This document shows positions 37,646-48,987 of a DNA stretch of 64,000 nucleotides, piece by piece. Under the pieces are notes generated by a model. The model was not told where the DNA came from. It was given only the letters and a program-made list of their open reading frames with translations, and ran no database searches. This stretch comes from Medicago truncatula (taxonomy: Eukaryota > Streptophyta > Magnoliopsida > Fabales > Fabaceae). How positions within the stretch are numbered: the stretch's first letter is position 1; every line of letters begins with the position of its first letter. The stretch is from contig NC_053042.1 of the NCBI RefSeq assembly GCF_003473485.1, positions 44,293,762 through 44,357,761 of the forward strand, in the 5' to 3' direction. The translations under genes were made by a program, and so were the position numbers.

Positions 37646-40434
37646 TCACTTCCCACTTGAACACGTATGAGAGACCAGTTTGATAACTTCCCACATGGGC
37701 GCATCATTCTGCAGGGAAAAAGTTGCAAGTTAAAATTAGATACTCAGTCACCCCTTCACCTGGTACTTAACATAAGAAATATAATAATCTTTGTTACCTT
37801 ACACAAATCATATAGAAAGATCTATCTATGAATTAATTTAGTTTAATAATAACTAAATTAATGTTTGGAAGGAACAAGGAATCCAAAGATGTGTTATCAT
37901 TCAGCTAATCAACTTACCATTAAAACAACATCAAAAGCTTCTCGATAGCAGCTAAGTGAGTTCTCAACGTTGTGGTTCCTGCAACAATTCAAAATACCAG
38001 AAAAACAAATTAAGTCAGGGATCAAGTCACAATCATAAATGCCTTATAGACATTAGTTGAGCTTAAATTTAACAAAAATCACAGCAATTAGAGTCTGGGA
38101 AACGCTTTACTTACAAAAATCCCACAGAAATTCGAGTATCGTAATTTAAACCATCAGACATTCCCAAGTCTCCAGTGTGATCACCAAGAAGGAGAACATT
38201 GGTTCTCTTCTTGAGCAAGTCATTGTCATCAGTTGGACCATCAATATCACCGAATCGTTCGTGAACAGGCGCAGCCATATCAAGAGCATGCTCGTTTTTA
38301 TTTAAGCTGTGAATCAATTTTCCTGTGATCAAAATTGAGATGTAAAAATTAAGAACTGGTTCTTGTTAAGTAGGCATATGAAATGTTTCTTTTCGACTCA
38401 GCAATAAGCTTCAAAAATCTGATTTTGTATATGAGAAAACATGGCTATATGTGAAGGTCAATATCAACTTACAGAACTACATTGTAATACAAATGTACTT
38501 TTCACTATCAAATTACAGAATATTTCTTTTTTGTTGGACTCACTCACCAGGGCTTAAACATAATTAAATAAGTAAACATTGTAATACAAATGTGCTTTTC
38601 TGTATTACTGTTGAAACCTATAGGCAATTAATTATTATGTAATGCCTCAGCCTCTGAAAGATATATTTGCATATGAACATTGAGTAGACAAGCAAACAAA
38701 TACACAATAAATGGAAGTTGGAAACAGAATCACCTTTAAAAGATACAAGTTGGCCATTGTTAAATACCATCCTGTTGGATACTATCTTCACATTTTTGAA
38801 GGATCTGCGAAGCTTCTGCCTTAGAACCTGTTATTATTATTGGAAAAAGAGAGGCAGAGATATTGAGAAGCACAATCAATAACCAACAAGAAAATGAAGA
38901 AAAATTCTTAGTAACCTTGCCAACATAAAACAAAATAGACTTTTCACACCTCTTCAATGATATCAGCAAGCCCTGCAGAGAATATTAATACAGGAATGTC
39001 TCTTTCCTGAAAAATAACAAAATGGAAAATGAGATCCAATGTCAGCAATCAAATCTTCACATACATAAATTCTCCTAATATAAAATGAACATATCAACAT
39101 GTAAGAACTTATATTTGTCAAAGAAAGATGGAATATATACCTCCAAAAATTCAAAAAGCTCGGAAACACCTTCCCTAAAAGCTATGTTAGCATTAGCAAC
39201 TGATTGTTTTATTGATTCATATGTAAGTCCTCCTTCAATAAGAAGACCATGCGTTTTTCCCCACCTAATAATACACCAAATCTTAAGTTTCAGCATCAAA
39301 CATTAATGTCAATTGGATATCACTGTACCACTGGTGCGCAACATGTGTGAGTGTTGTAACTAGTAAGTAAACTCTGGGGGTACTGAATTTGATTTCTATC
39401 CATAAAAAAAAATAGAATATACACTATTCAACTTAAAGCCTATATATGTAGACCAGCATTGAGAAATCGAATCACATACCACTCTTCCATTAGTTTCCTC
39501 TTCTCTTCAAGCCCAATAGTAGGAGAAAATTCCAATGGATGGTAATGTTCATATAACTGCTGCCTTTTGGCATCATATTCTGGATTATCCTGCTGCAAAA
39601 GGCCGTGACTGCCTACAAATGATTCTATTAGATATATATAATACATAGCCAGTTTCCTAATTTTTGACATGTAAGGGAGCAAGAAAGGGGGAATAAAATT
39701 TTCATGTAACATACTTTGGCCTCGAGTTCCATTAACCCAAAACTTCGTCAATGTGGCATCAAAGTCAGCGATCACCTACAAACAAGAAAATAAAAGTCTT
39801 AGGATTTGGGTTGAGAATATCTCAACCCTGCAAAACCGACTTATAAGGCGAGAACTGCCCGCCACTTATAAACACATTTTTAGACATTATCTCACTTCTC
39901 AACACACCCAGGGCTGCACATTTGGAGTGTAACTCAAGCGGCCCGATAGCGGGTGGTTCAAATTGATCTTGGATCGTCTCCGATATCATCTTAAGTTTTT
40001 TATATTTGGTATAACTCAACCCTCCAAAACAATCCTCAAAAAATGAGACTTCGCTAGTATCTCAATTTTACAAAACCGGCCTGTAAAGTACGGATTTTCT
40101 AGCCCTTGTAAGCACAATTTCAAGCATTATTATATAGTGCGGGACTTCTCAACAAAAAGCATATTCAACTACTAGTAGTAATGCATTAAAAAAAATAAAA
40201 AATATCGTTTTTTTAATGAGACCCAATTTTGTGTTATGCAATTAGAATGAAATGATGACATAATAGAATTATGGAGGATGAAATACAAAATGCTAATCAT
40301 TGATTTGCATGAAACTGAATTATCATTCAAATGGGGTTGAAAAAGACCTGAAGCTTTTGAGGACCGGCGGAACGAATTGCAGCAAGTTTGTTGTGGAGCA
40401 AAACAGGATCACCCACCAATTTGATATCCTCCAT
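37646..40434 (-). CDS. Cytosolic pyrimidine 5'-nucleotidase (HAD family, UMPH-1 type)
   Basis: Nine coding exons on the minus strand: 40434-40348, 39775-39715, 39612-39480, 39264-39141, 39006-38950, 38827-38734, 38322-38115, 37978-37918, 37708-37646. All phases agree and give 295 residues, close to animal NT5C3 and its plant relatives. HAD motif I is VIADFDATLT with the nucleophile Asp33 and Asp35; the FSAGL motif lies in exon 5, and the acidic metal-binding motif LLLGDHTGDLGM is at about 229-240. The enzyme removes phosphate from UMP and CMP with Mg2+ in the cytosol, part of pyrimidine salvage and turnover. No signal or transmembrane segment is present. The ATG at 40434 opens MEDIKLVGDPVLL; a short 5'UTR intron (acceptor near 40480) is likely. 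The family call is firm; the substrate range is by family. Confidence 0.9.
39810..40145. repeat. Dispersed-repeat segment in intron 1 of the 5'-nucleotidase
   Basis: The first intron (40347-39776) holds two related pieces beginning ATATCTCAACCCTGCAAAAC and GTATCTCAATTTTACAAAAC, each followed by a 'gcgagaactgcc'- or 'gtacggattttc'-like stretch. This is typical of an old, dispersed legume repeat inserted twice or duplicated. Class not identified. Confidence 0.45.
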
Positions 40435-41492
40435 TTCCAAATATTTTCCACAACAAAATGTAGAAAATGAAACCCTTTAAATAAAAACGTTAAGATTAGT
40501 ATAAAAAAAAAAAATACATGCAATAAGGGGGTGTAGAAAAAGTAAAAAAGAGAGAGGAGGGGTGAATAAGAAAAAAAACCTTGATGTTGAAAAGTGACGT
40601 GGGAGAAAGTTGGTGGTGACGATGGATTGGAGTTGGAGGCGATAACTCATTTGGTGTTACCAGAAAAATGGGAAAACAAAATAACAAAACTAATTAAGAA
40701 AATGTGATTCATATGTCTCATCAGCCTCTGCATGAATTACAGCTCACAAGTAAATGTATGGATGTTACTTAACCAAAACAATGACTCAATGAGACGACGT
40801 GTTTCGGTCCTTGCATCTTCCTACTCACTTCATAATTGGGGTATTCGCCCCTTGCCTCCAGCATAGTAAACTCTATTCACTTTTTTTTTTTTTTTTTAAA
40901 GGTTAATATGTCTATTGTCTTTACCTCTTTATATATGTTATTTCTGGTTTTTCTTCGTGTAAAATTTTTATTTTGATTTATCTCCTGTAAAATATTTTTT
41001 GTTTTGATTTATCCCACTAATAGGTCAGACAAAAACCAATTTTATTTTATTTTTTTCAAGAAATTTTCGTTTTTGTCTGCCCTATTAAAGGGATAAATCA
41101 AAACAAGAATAATATTTTACAGAAGGTGAATCAAAATAAAATATTTACAGGAGAAAATCGAAAAATGACTTATATTACAAGGAGGTAAAAACATATTAAT
41201 CCTTTTGTTAATGCTAGTGTAGTTGTCACAATCTTCTAATTATGTGTGTTCAATACTTTCTCACTTTCAAATTATACCGTCACTTTTAAATTATACGTCA
41301 TTTAACAATTTCATATACAAAAAATAATTATAAGTTGTTTTACAAATTTTTTTTCATTAATGCTATGAAGCATAAATTAAAATAATTTGAAAACGATAAA
41401 ATAATAAATATTAAGACCATGTAACACTCAATTTTGGATGCTTAAGTGGGTCATGCATGTACACATCATTTATTTTTCTAATTTTCAATTAT
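40435..41492. other. Upstream region of the 5'-nucleotidase and intergenic DNA
   Basis: The part next to 40434 is leader and promoter side of the nucleotidase. From about 40900 to 41210 the sequence forms an inverted repeat: TTGATTTATCCCACTAATAG on the left and CTATTAAAGGGATAAATCAA on the right, flanked by further matching blocks (ATATGTCTATTGTC... / ...AAACATATTAATCC). It looks like a foldback MITE of about 320 bp. No gene seen. Confidence 0.5.
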
Positions 41493-42355
41493 ATTACTTA
41501 AGAGTTTTTCTAATTACACCCTGTTTAATTCTGGTTGCACCCCAAAATGACAAAATTACCCTTTCATAAAATTTAATTTTCAAAAAGCATCTTCCTTTTT
41601 TCTTGGTTACACCCTAAAATTCCTCTTCAGTTTAAGTAGGTCATGTAAACTTAATTTCAGCAGGTCATGTAAACTGAGTTTAAGTGTACATACTTAAACT
41701 CAGTTTAAGTAGGTCATGTAAACCGAGTTTAAGTGTACATTTAAAAATTCAACCTATGATTCTACGTAATTTCAGTTTAAGTATGTACATGTAAACTTAT
41801 TTTAAGTAGGTCATGTAAACTAAGTTTAAGTGTACATACTTAAACTCAGTTTAAGTAGATCATGTAAACTTAGTTTAAGTAGCTCATGTAAACTTAGTTT
41901 AAGTAGGTCATGTAAACTGAGTTTAAGTGTACATACTTAAACCCAGTTTAAGTAGGTTATGTAAACTAAGTTTACATGAACCTACTTAAACTGAATTTAA
42001 GTTAACCTCAACAATGTAAAACTGAAACTATCGTACAGTGCAGTTGAACAAGAAGAAGAAAATTGAAACCAGCGTTATTGAAAAAGAAGAAAAAATTCGA
42101 TTATTTATATGCAATCGAGTATGAATGAAAGATGTTTTGATTCACTCTTTAATCTTTCATAGAGATTAATTGAACATCAGGATTGTTTGATCGTTAGTGG
42201 GTGAAAGAGAGTGGAATTTTAGAGTGACGATGAATGAAAGCAAGATTTAAAGAAAATTTATATAAAAGGACAATTTTGGTATCATAAAAAAAAAATTAAA
42301 AAATTGGGTGTAACCAAAAATATATAGGGTGTTAATAGAAAAACTCATTACTTAA
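41493..42355. mobile_element. Mutator-like foldback MITE with 9-bp target duplication
   Basis: The element spans 41502-42346 and is bounded by a perfect 9-bp direct repeat ATTACTTAA (41493-41501 and 42347-42355), the target size of Mutator-family transposons. Its ends are inverted: the left end GAGTTTTTCTAATTACACCC matches the reverse complement of the right end (GAGTTTTTCTATTAACACCC), and the similarity continues for about 45 bases. Inside, 41630-42005 is a dense array of CAGTTTAAGTAGGTCATGTA- and TTTAAGTGTACATACTTAAA-like units in both orientations. No transposase is present, so it needs an enzyme in trans. Confidence 0.85.
41630..42005. repeat. Imperfect direct/inverted repeat array inside the Mutator-like element
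   Basis: Short units around AGTTTAAGTAGGTCATGTAA, GTTTAAGTGTACATACTTAA and their partial complements recur about eight to ten times. TTTAAGTGTACATACTTAAA is itself nearly palindromic. Transcripts or single strands of this array would fold heavily. Confidence 0.85.
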
Positions 42356-44583
42356 TAAACACTCAATCTCTCAACCCAACACCTCAGGAAAAAAAAAGTT
42401 AGTAATAAATAGATCATATTAATATCTCAATATCATTGTATTTCAATAAAGTTTATTGATTTGGTGTACAATTTATTACATATGTCCCACAAAAATGAAA
42501 GAGAGATACTATTTATGCGAGCGGATCCTCTCTATCCTATGTCTCTACAGCAGCCTCTCAATCTAAGAGCAACGCTGATTGCTTAGCGTCTAAGTGGAGG
42601 TATAGGTTCCATCTCTTAAGATTTTTAGCATTGGAGCAGATAGCAGCTTGATTGCTTAAAGTATAGTTGAATTGTTTCTCATAAGCAATGCAAAAAGTGA
42701 ATTGTTTCTCATTAAAAAACAATAAAATATAGTTGAATTGTTGTCAGATGCTTTTCATGTTCATTCACGTTTGTTTACTGTGCACCGTTCATGCAAGTTT
42801 AGTTTTGAATTTTTATTAGCAGTTAATAAATTAGTCATTTAAAAACTAGTCGTTTAAAAAAAAATCTATATTAACTGCTAGATTTTTTTTTTTGAAGGGT
42901 ATTTACTGTTTATATGTATTGCTCATCGTTTTTCTTGTTATAAAAAATTAATTTACAATAAATTTATTCTAATTTTTTTATGTATGATCATTTATTTAGT
43001 TTCCTTATTTTTAATATTTACGATCTTTTACTTATTAATAAAATAATTGAATTAAAATTTAAATCGAATCAAAATTAAGTGAGGATTTAAAAATTATAAA
43101 TTTGTGGGGTCTAATATGAGTTGCTTATTGTAGTCATCATTGGAGTAAAATTGATTGAGATTGCTTAGATGCAATGTGGCAATTTGGGCCCACAAAAAGT
43201 AACTTAAACAATAAAGATAAGTTCTTCCATTGGAGATGCTCCAAGGTCATGTACGATAGTTTTTTTATTCAACATCATTTAACACCCACTTTTTCAGTTC
43301 CGAACACTTCACATATTTTCTCCCTCTTATTCAACACTCATTTAACTTTTACCCTCTCCAGTGGTTTTTCATTCAACACTTTATCCCACCACTTTTCATT
43401 TCTTATTCTTATTTAATTTTATATTTTTGTTTTTATAATTACATAAAATTACAATTATCGATTATAATTAAATTAAAAAACACTTAACAATTTATTTTTT
43501 TGTTTTTTGTAGAAACAAAATTTATTTAAATAATTTATTTTTATTTTCTTAATTTAAAATACAATACAATAAACTAAGCACGCGACACACAAATAATTTA
43601 AAATGCAAGGCAACATACTAATAGAAAGATAATAATATTAAGATATTGGAAATTTTCGTTTTTTTTTGTATCCAAATCAAATAAACCAAGTCTCTATCTT
43701 TAGACAAAAAAAATCATGAATTTTGGTAAAAATTAAAAAATTCATTTGTCATGAAATAATTGAGTTTAAATAATTAAGATGAGATTAATCCAACAAGTCA
43801 ATCAACAAGCACCACATGGCAGCTCTTATCCACCACTACATTCTCTCTCTGCGTCTGGAGAAAGACAGGTTGTGTACGTGTGTAGTGCACTCTCCCTACA
43901 AACCACTTGTTTTGCGCCACATCATCTTCAGTTTGGCCCACCATTCTCCCATTCAACATGTTGAATGCATTCAACATTCTCTCCTCTACATTAACATTCA
44001 ACACCATTGGATATGGTCTAAGAAATAAACCATTAGATACATCCAATGATTGATAGAGAAAGGCAGTAAAATGTTGAGTAAAACAGTCTTAAACTCCAAA
44101 TTAATTTCATTCATGTAAAATCTGGTTGCATTTATTTTATGATTCTCAAAAACAAACTGTGCAGGTTGTAATTAACGGTGCTTGAAACTTAAACGGTCCA
44201 ATGACAGTCTAGTCTTATTTAGTGATGAAGTACATGATGCAACTTGCTTCTCAAAAAACTATAAACAAGAACAGCCATTTAGACTTATTCTTTTCTTTTG
44301 AATTGACACTGAGGGGAAAATTAGGCGCACCAAACAACATCTCAGGCTGCTAAATACATGCAGGCCTCTACCTATCTATCAAACGTGACAGAGGCGAGAA
44401 AGAAAGAAAAAAAAAACCTAATCACCTCAAAAGTCATTTAGATTGATTCCTTCTAAAAAAATTAATGAATCAAATTCAAACATTCATCTTTCCCAACTTA
44501 TGGAACAGGGGTAATCTCAAAAGTTAATGAATCTTCATTGATTGAGAAAGAGAAGCTCACAATTTCGTTTCAGTGTATTTCAA
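42356..44583. other. Repeat-rich intergenic stretch without genes
   Basis: No coding gene is supported. Notable pieces are a segment at 42523-42572 (ACAGCAGCCTCTCAATCTAA) that is repeated in inverted orientation at about 45028-45075, a segment at 44026-44053 (AACCATTAGATACATCCAAT) also repeated inverted near 44995-45023, and MITE-like phrases around TTCCATTGGAGATGCTCCAA (43225) and TTCAACA-rich DNA at 43265-43400 and 43955-44010. Confidence 0.5.
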
Positions 44584-44982
44584 CATTTTATCAGGGCCGT
44601 CCCTAAGAATTCGGAGGCTCGACTCTGAGAATGAAAAGAGGTCAGTGATAAAATCAAAACGTATTTTTAAAAAAAAAGTAATGATCTATTTATATTTTTT
44701 AAAAGATAAATATAAGGTGTCGTATATATGCGGTACACCCAAAGGTAAAAATGACTACCGTATACATGAAGAACCTCCACCTAACACCAAAAGCAAGATG
44801 ATCTAATTCTAATAGACCTAAAAGGCTAAAACAAGGGGACAGAAAATGGCTGGGGGTATTAAAAAAAATTTAGAGGGCAGTAGTACTAGTGGGTATTAAA
44901 AAAAAAATTGAGGCCCATGACTGAGGGAGGCCCAGCTCTGTTGAGCTGTTTGCACCCCCTCAGGGACGGGCCTGCATTTTAT
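44584..44982. mobile_element. hAT-type MITE with 8-bp target duplication
   Basis: The element spans 44592-44974 (383 bp). A perfect 8-bp direct repeat CATTTTAT flanks it (44584-44591 and 44975-44982), as expected for hAT transposons. The ends are inverted: CAGGGCCGTCCCTAAG on the left and, as reverse complement, CAGGCCCGTCCCTGAG on the right. No transposase is encoded. The perfect target duplication suggests a fairly recent insertion. Confidence 0.87.
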
Positions 44983-45103
44983 TGTCTTTTGCTATTAACT
45001 ATTGGATGTATCTAATGGTTCGATTATTAGATTGAGAGGCTGCTGTAGGGACATAAGATGAAGAGGATCCGGATCCTGATGCTTATATAGCAACCTTTCT
45101 TTA

Positions 45104-45486
45104 TAAGCATCAAATATTTTCTCTCCACAACGAGGGTGTTTATTTATTCCGGTGCTAAGTAAGTATTGTACAGAACAACACAAGACAAAATGACACATGA
45201 CAAATTTTATGATGTTAAATATCTTTTTTGTCTTATACAATTTTTGGTGAATAAAATTTAAGTAACGTAGACAACTTGTATGTGAGGCAAAATTTAAGCA
45301 TCAAATATTTTCTCTCCACAACGAGGGTGTTTATTTATTCTGGTGCTAAGTAAGTATTGTACAGAACAACACAAGACAAAATGACACATGACAAATTTTA
45401 TGATGTTAAATATCTTTTTTGTCTTATACAATTTTTGGTGAATAAAATTTAAGTAACGTAGACAACTTGTATGTGAGGCAAAATTG
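45104..45486. repeat. Near-identical tandem duplication, 191-bp unit
   Basis: Two direct copies (45104-45294 and 45295-45486) of a unit containing TCTCTCCACAACGAGGGTGT and AACAACACAAGACAAAATGA. I found a single base difference in the body (ATTCCGG versus ATTCTGG), so the duplication is recent. No gene is involved. Confidence 0.93.
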
Positions 45487-46475
45487 TTTTATGGTTTAGT
45501 GATGGACCAAGCTTTTAATTTTCGTCCGGTCTCTTGCATGCAGTTTGTCCTCTCTTTGAAACTGATTTACAAACCAAATACTTTACAACTTGAGTTGATC
45601 TGGTATCTTTTTTATTTTTTAGCAGATCAAACGCACTCGTAAAACTCTTTTAAAAAACAAAAAATATCTTTAAATGTAAGTTTCAATCCAAATAATAATT
45701 AGAAAATAACAAGAGAAAATCTCTATACGCAAGAAGAAAAGGTAATAATAAGAAACAAAAAGCAATTCATAATAAAATATTTTATTGCTCTCAATTTGAT
45801 AGTAAAATTGCAAACTCTCACACAATTGTCATGTTTTTTTTAGGGAACACAGTTTTCACGTTGTCCCACTAATTTTATTTTCTAAAAACCTTTTAAGAAT
45901 GGTGTTGTAGTCTTGATATTTTAGAGTATATTCATTTTGAGATCTCGATTTCAAATCTTTTCGATTATAACAATTCTTATGTTGAATTGGTTCATACAAC
46001 GCTTTGTTTTAGTTCTAATTGAACGGCTGCCACTCAACAATAAAATTGATCAAACTTAAGCCGAATATTGTATTTTTAAAAGAAAGAAAAAACTCTAGAT
46101 GCGCCTCAATTCAATAGACAAAGTTTAAAATAAATGAATGGAGAAAAAATTCCAAGTTAACCTAATAGTGTATACTCATTTCAAAATAAATTATAAAAAA
46201 AATATTTTAAAAAGTTAAATATATTTAGTCAAATTTTGGGCAAATACATCTAACTTAACACTATGGATCAATTTACACTTCTTTTTAGAGGAAGTATCAC
46301 CTGCATCAGTATAACCACTCTCAAGTATGCAAGTATATATTTGGTATTTCTTCTCAAATTTATATTTTTTTGACAATATGTTCTCTTTGACAGCTGTATT
46401 TTTACAATTGAATGACAATATATTTACTATTTTATATTTTTGTTGAAGAAATTTTAGTCATCGAAATGAAAAAAT

Positions 46476-46620
46476 GAGCATCCAGAAGTTCTAGCTCAAC
46501 TGACAAAATGTTGAAATTGTTAGGCCGGATGTCATGATCAAGGTTCGAATCCTGGTAACTCCACTTATGTGTGTGAGTATATAATGGCTTCGCTATTTCG
46601 TCTATCTACCAAAAAAAAAT
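46476..46620 (+). mobile_element. tRNA-derived SINE
   Basis: An A-box-like TTCTAGCTCAACTGACAAA (about 46487) is followed by a B box GGTTCGAATCC (46542) and ends in an A-rich tail (CTACCAAAAAAAAA). This is the promoter layout of a tRNA-derived SINE. Target duplication was not resolved. It lies 270 bp upstream of the glutaredoxin-like gene in the same orientation. Confidence 0.65.
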
Positions 46621-46884
46621 AGCGGTTTATTCATCAAGCTGAACGAACACATGGCAGGCCTTGATTGGTAAGACTTTTTCCCAACGTTTCCAATAAAAAA
46701 TGTGGTGGATAATATTATAGCCGTTAGAACCCCTTTGTTGTCACTCATCATTCTCTGTTTTCGAGAAACCCAAAGAAAAATATCACACTCACTGTTTTCT
46801 CATTCTTCAACCCTATTTCACAATAATCCCAATTTTATTTTTCACTTTACAAATAATCCCGTTGTAAAATCTCACAGAAAAAAA

Positions 46885-47994
46885 ATGAAGGGAGTGAAAG
46901 GAAAATTGTTGAAGAAGCTCAAATCAGTCAAACAGGTCAATTATCTAATGCCAGATCGAATTCTTCAGGTAAAATCCATTGATGGGTATGCAGATTTTCT
47001 CCCTAAGATTTCATCTTTCAATATACCAAACCCATTTGTTTCTCGAGAAAATGAGTCGAAGAAAAGTTGCGAGAATTTGCAGGAAGAACAACCACAACCA
47101 GAAATTATTGATGTATCAGAGCTTATGAAAGATCTTGAAGAAAACGAAGAACAAATGGATTTGGATGATGATGATTACAATGATAATAAAGAGAATATTA
47201 GTCACAAAGGTGTTGTTTCGGTTTCGAAGATTGGTAACAGAGAGGAAACAGAGTCGAAACAGGGTGAAGTTTTGAGAGAAAAAAGACCACCTTTGTTACC
47301 AAGAGCTAATACTGATAGAAAAAGGAAAAGCCCTCTTTCTGAAAGTGATAGTTTGTCGTTCCGAAGACCGGAGTTGTATTCCGGTAGCTTATTTGATCCG
47401 AAACTACTCGCTGCGTTCGAGGAAGCTGTGAAGGAACAGAGGAAAAACAGAGTTGAAGAAGAGTTTTCAAAGGAAGATAAAATTTGTTTTTTTGATGAAG
47501 ATGAGGAAGTTGACCCTTTAACATTGTTTGAAGAGAAGTGTCCACCAGGTGGTGATGGCACTGTGATTTTCTACACAACTTCACTTAGAGGAATCAGAAA
47601 GACTTTCGAAGACTGCCAAAAAATTCGGTTTCTTTTACAAAGTTTCAAGGTTTTGTATCTTGAGAGGGATATATCAATGCACAAGGAGTATAAGGATGAA
47701 TTGTGGAGTCTTTTGGGTGAGAAAGTTGTGCCTCCAAGGCTTTTTGTTAAGGGAAGGTATATAGGTGCAACGGAAGAAGTTTTGAGTTTGCATGAACAAG
47801 GAAAGTTGAAGAAAATTCTTGAAGGGGTTCCAATTGATTGTTCCAATGGACCTTGTGATGCTTGTGGTGGTTTAAGGTTTGTGATGTGTTTTAAGTGTAA
47901 TGGTAGCCATAAGATTATGGCAGAAAAGGAAAAGATTGATGAGTGTTTGTTGTGTAATGAGAATGGATTGATGGTGTGTCCTTATTGTGGCTAG
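46885..47994 (+). CDS. Glutaredoxin-like protein with C-terminal CxxC zinc-binding region, no CxxC active site
   Basis: One intronless frame of 369 codons. The start at 46885 (MKGVKGKLLKKLKSVKQVNY) is chosen over upstream in-frame codons at 46702 because family members begin with a basic MKG-type start and the upstream part reads like a leader. Residues 1-220 are low complexity and acidic, probably disordered. Residues 225-310 form a glutaredoxin fold (DGTVIFYTTSLRGIRKTFED, VPPRLFVKGRYIGATEEV). The usual CPYC/CGFS site is replaced by TSLRG, so thiol chemistry of the normal type is unlikely. The C terminus has four CxxC pairs (C324/327, C335/338, C354/357, C365/368), likely two zinc sites. Plants have a large family of this build (for example At5g39865-like proteins); functions are mostly unknown. 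A SINE lies upstream and a long inverted repeat starts 330 bp downstream. Confidence 0.9.
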   Translation: MKGVKGKLLKKLKSVKQVNYLMPDRILQVKSIDGYADFLPKISSFNIPNPFVSRENESKKSCENLQEEQPQPEIIDVSELMKDLEENEEQMDLDDDDYNDNKENISHKGVVSVSKIGNREETESKQGEVLREKRPPLLPRANTDRKRKSPLSESDSLSFRRPELYSGSLFDPKLLAAFEEAVKEQRKNRVEEEFSKEDKICFFDEDEEVDPLTLFEEKCPPGGDGTVIFYTTSLRGIRKTFEDCQKIRFLLQSFKVLYLERDISMHKEYKDELWSLLGEKVVPPRLFVKGRYIGATEEVLSLHEQGKLKKILEGVPIDCSNGPCDACGGLRFVMCFKCNGSHKIMAEKEKIDECLLCNENGLMVCPYCG

Positions 47995-48323
47995 ATGGAG
48001 AATTTTGTTCATACTCATTTGTTTAATTTGAGGTAATAGTGTTTATACTTCTGTATTGTGACTATATTGATAGAGTTTTGTAAGTAATTGAACTTGTTGA
48101 AATTTCATTCTTTCAATTCTTTGGAAAGTGCTTTAGGTACTTCATTGGCTGCTTGTACTATTTCTTTGATGAAATCTAAAGTTGTTTTATTATTATCAGA
48201 TTTTGTGTACTTTTTCAATGTCTCTAGTTTTATGCCTTAAAATAAAGGATCCTACCTGTTGTATTGCATGCATATTATTAGAGTAAATAGAAATTTTACT
48301 CATTGAAATTGTAATGGTTTCCA

Positions 48324-48789
48324 TGTCAATTTTCAATTCAATGAAACAAGTAAAGGTAGAACACATTTGTGCAGCAGAAAAGAATAACAATCCCACTGAC
48401 ATTTGATTGAAGCCTCAAGTAAATATGCATTTTAGTCCTCGAACTTAGTCCTCAAAAATTGAAAACATCTATCAAGAAGAGACTAGTTTAAAGGTTATAA
48501 GCTCATTTTGATGTAACAAAGCACTGTTTAATGAGTTCTCTTGGTTTTGATGGATGATTACTAAACAAATATTTTGATGGAGAGACTTAATTGATAGATA
48601 TTCTTTCATTTAAGAAATCTATTTGCTATTTTGTACATTTGAGGAACTTTACCCACTCTTATAAGTTCGAGGACTAAAATGCATATTTACTCGAGGCTTC
48701 AATCAAATGTCAATGGATTGTTATTCTTTTCTTTTCTGCTGCACAAATGTGTTCTACCTTTACTTGTTTCATTGAATTGAAAATTAACA
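48324..48789. repeat. Long inverted repeat with arms of about 125 bp
   Basis: The left arm 48324-48447 and right arm 48661-48789 are reverse complements with few differences (one indel of about 5 bases in the AAAGAATAAC part, a handful of substitutions), separated by about 213 bases. Sample match: left AATTCAATGAAACAAGTAAA and right TTTACTTGTTTCATTGAATT. It resembles a foldback element or MITE pair. A transcript through it would form a long hairpin able to feed small-RNA pathways. It lies just 3' of the glutaredoxin-like gene. Confidence 0.88.
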
Positions 48790-48987
48790 TAAAGAAACTC
48801 TTTGATGTCTAATTTAAATTCCTATCCCCTCTCCAACCTTAATATTTAAGAGAATCAAAATTAAGTGAGGTGAGATTTTGTTCCCCTACTCCATCCTTCA
48901 AAAGGGTGTGAATCAGACAAGAAAAGTGTAAAATTCCTCCCATTCTTTGCTCCATTGCCCCCAACTAAACTAAGTACATGTAGTGAA

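Noticed and set aside
43798-44046. Overlapping open frames on both strands of 60-82 codons
   Set aside because: They fall in MITE-like repeat DNA with TTCAACA motifs; no domain or splice structure supports a gene.
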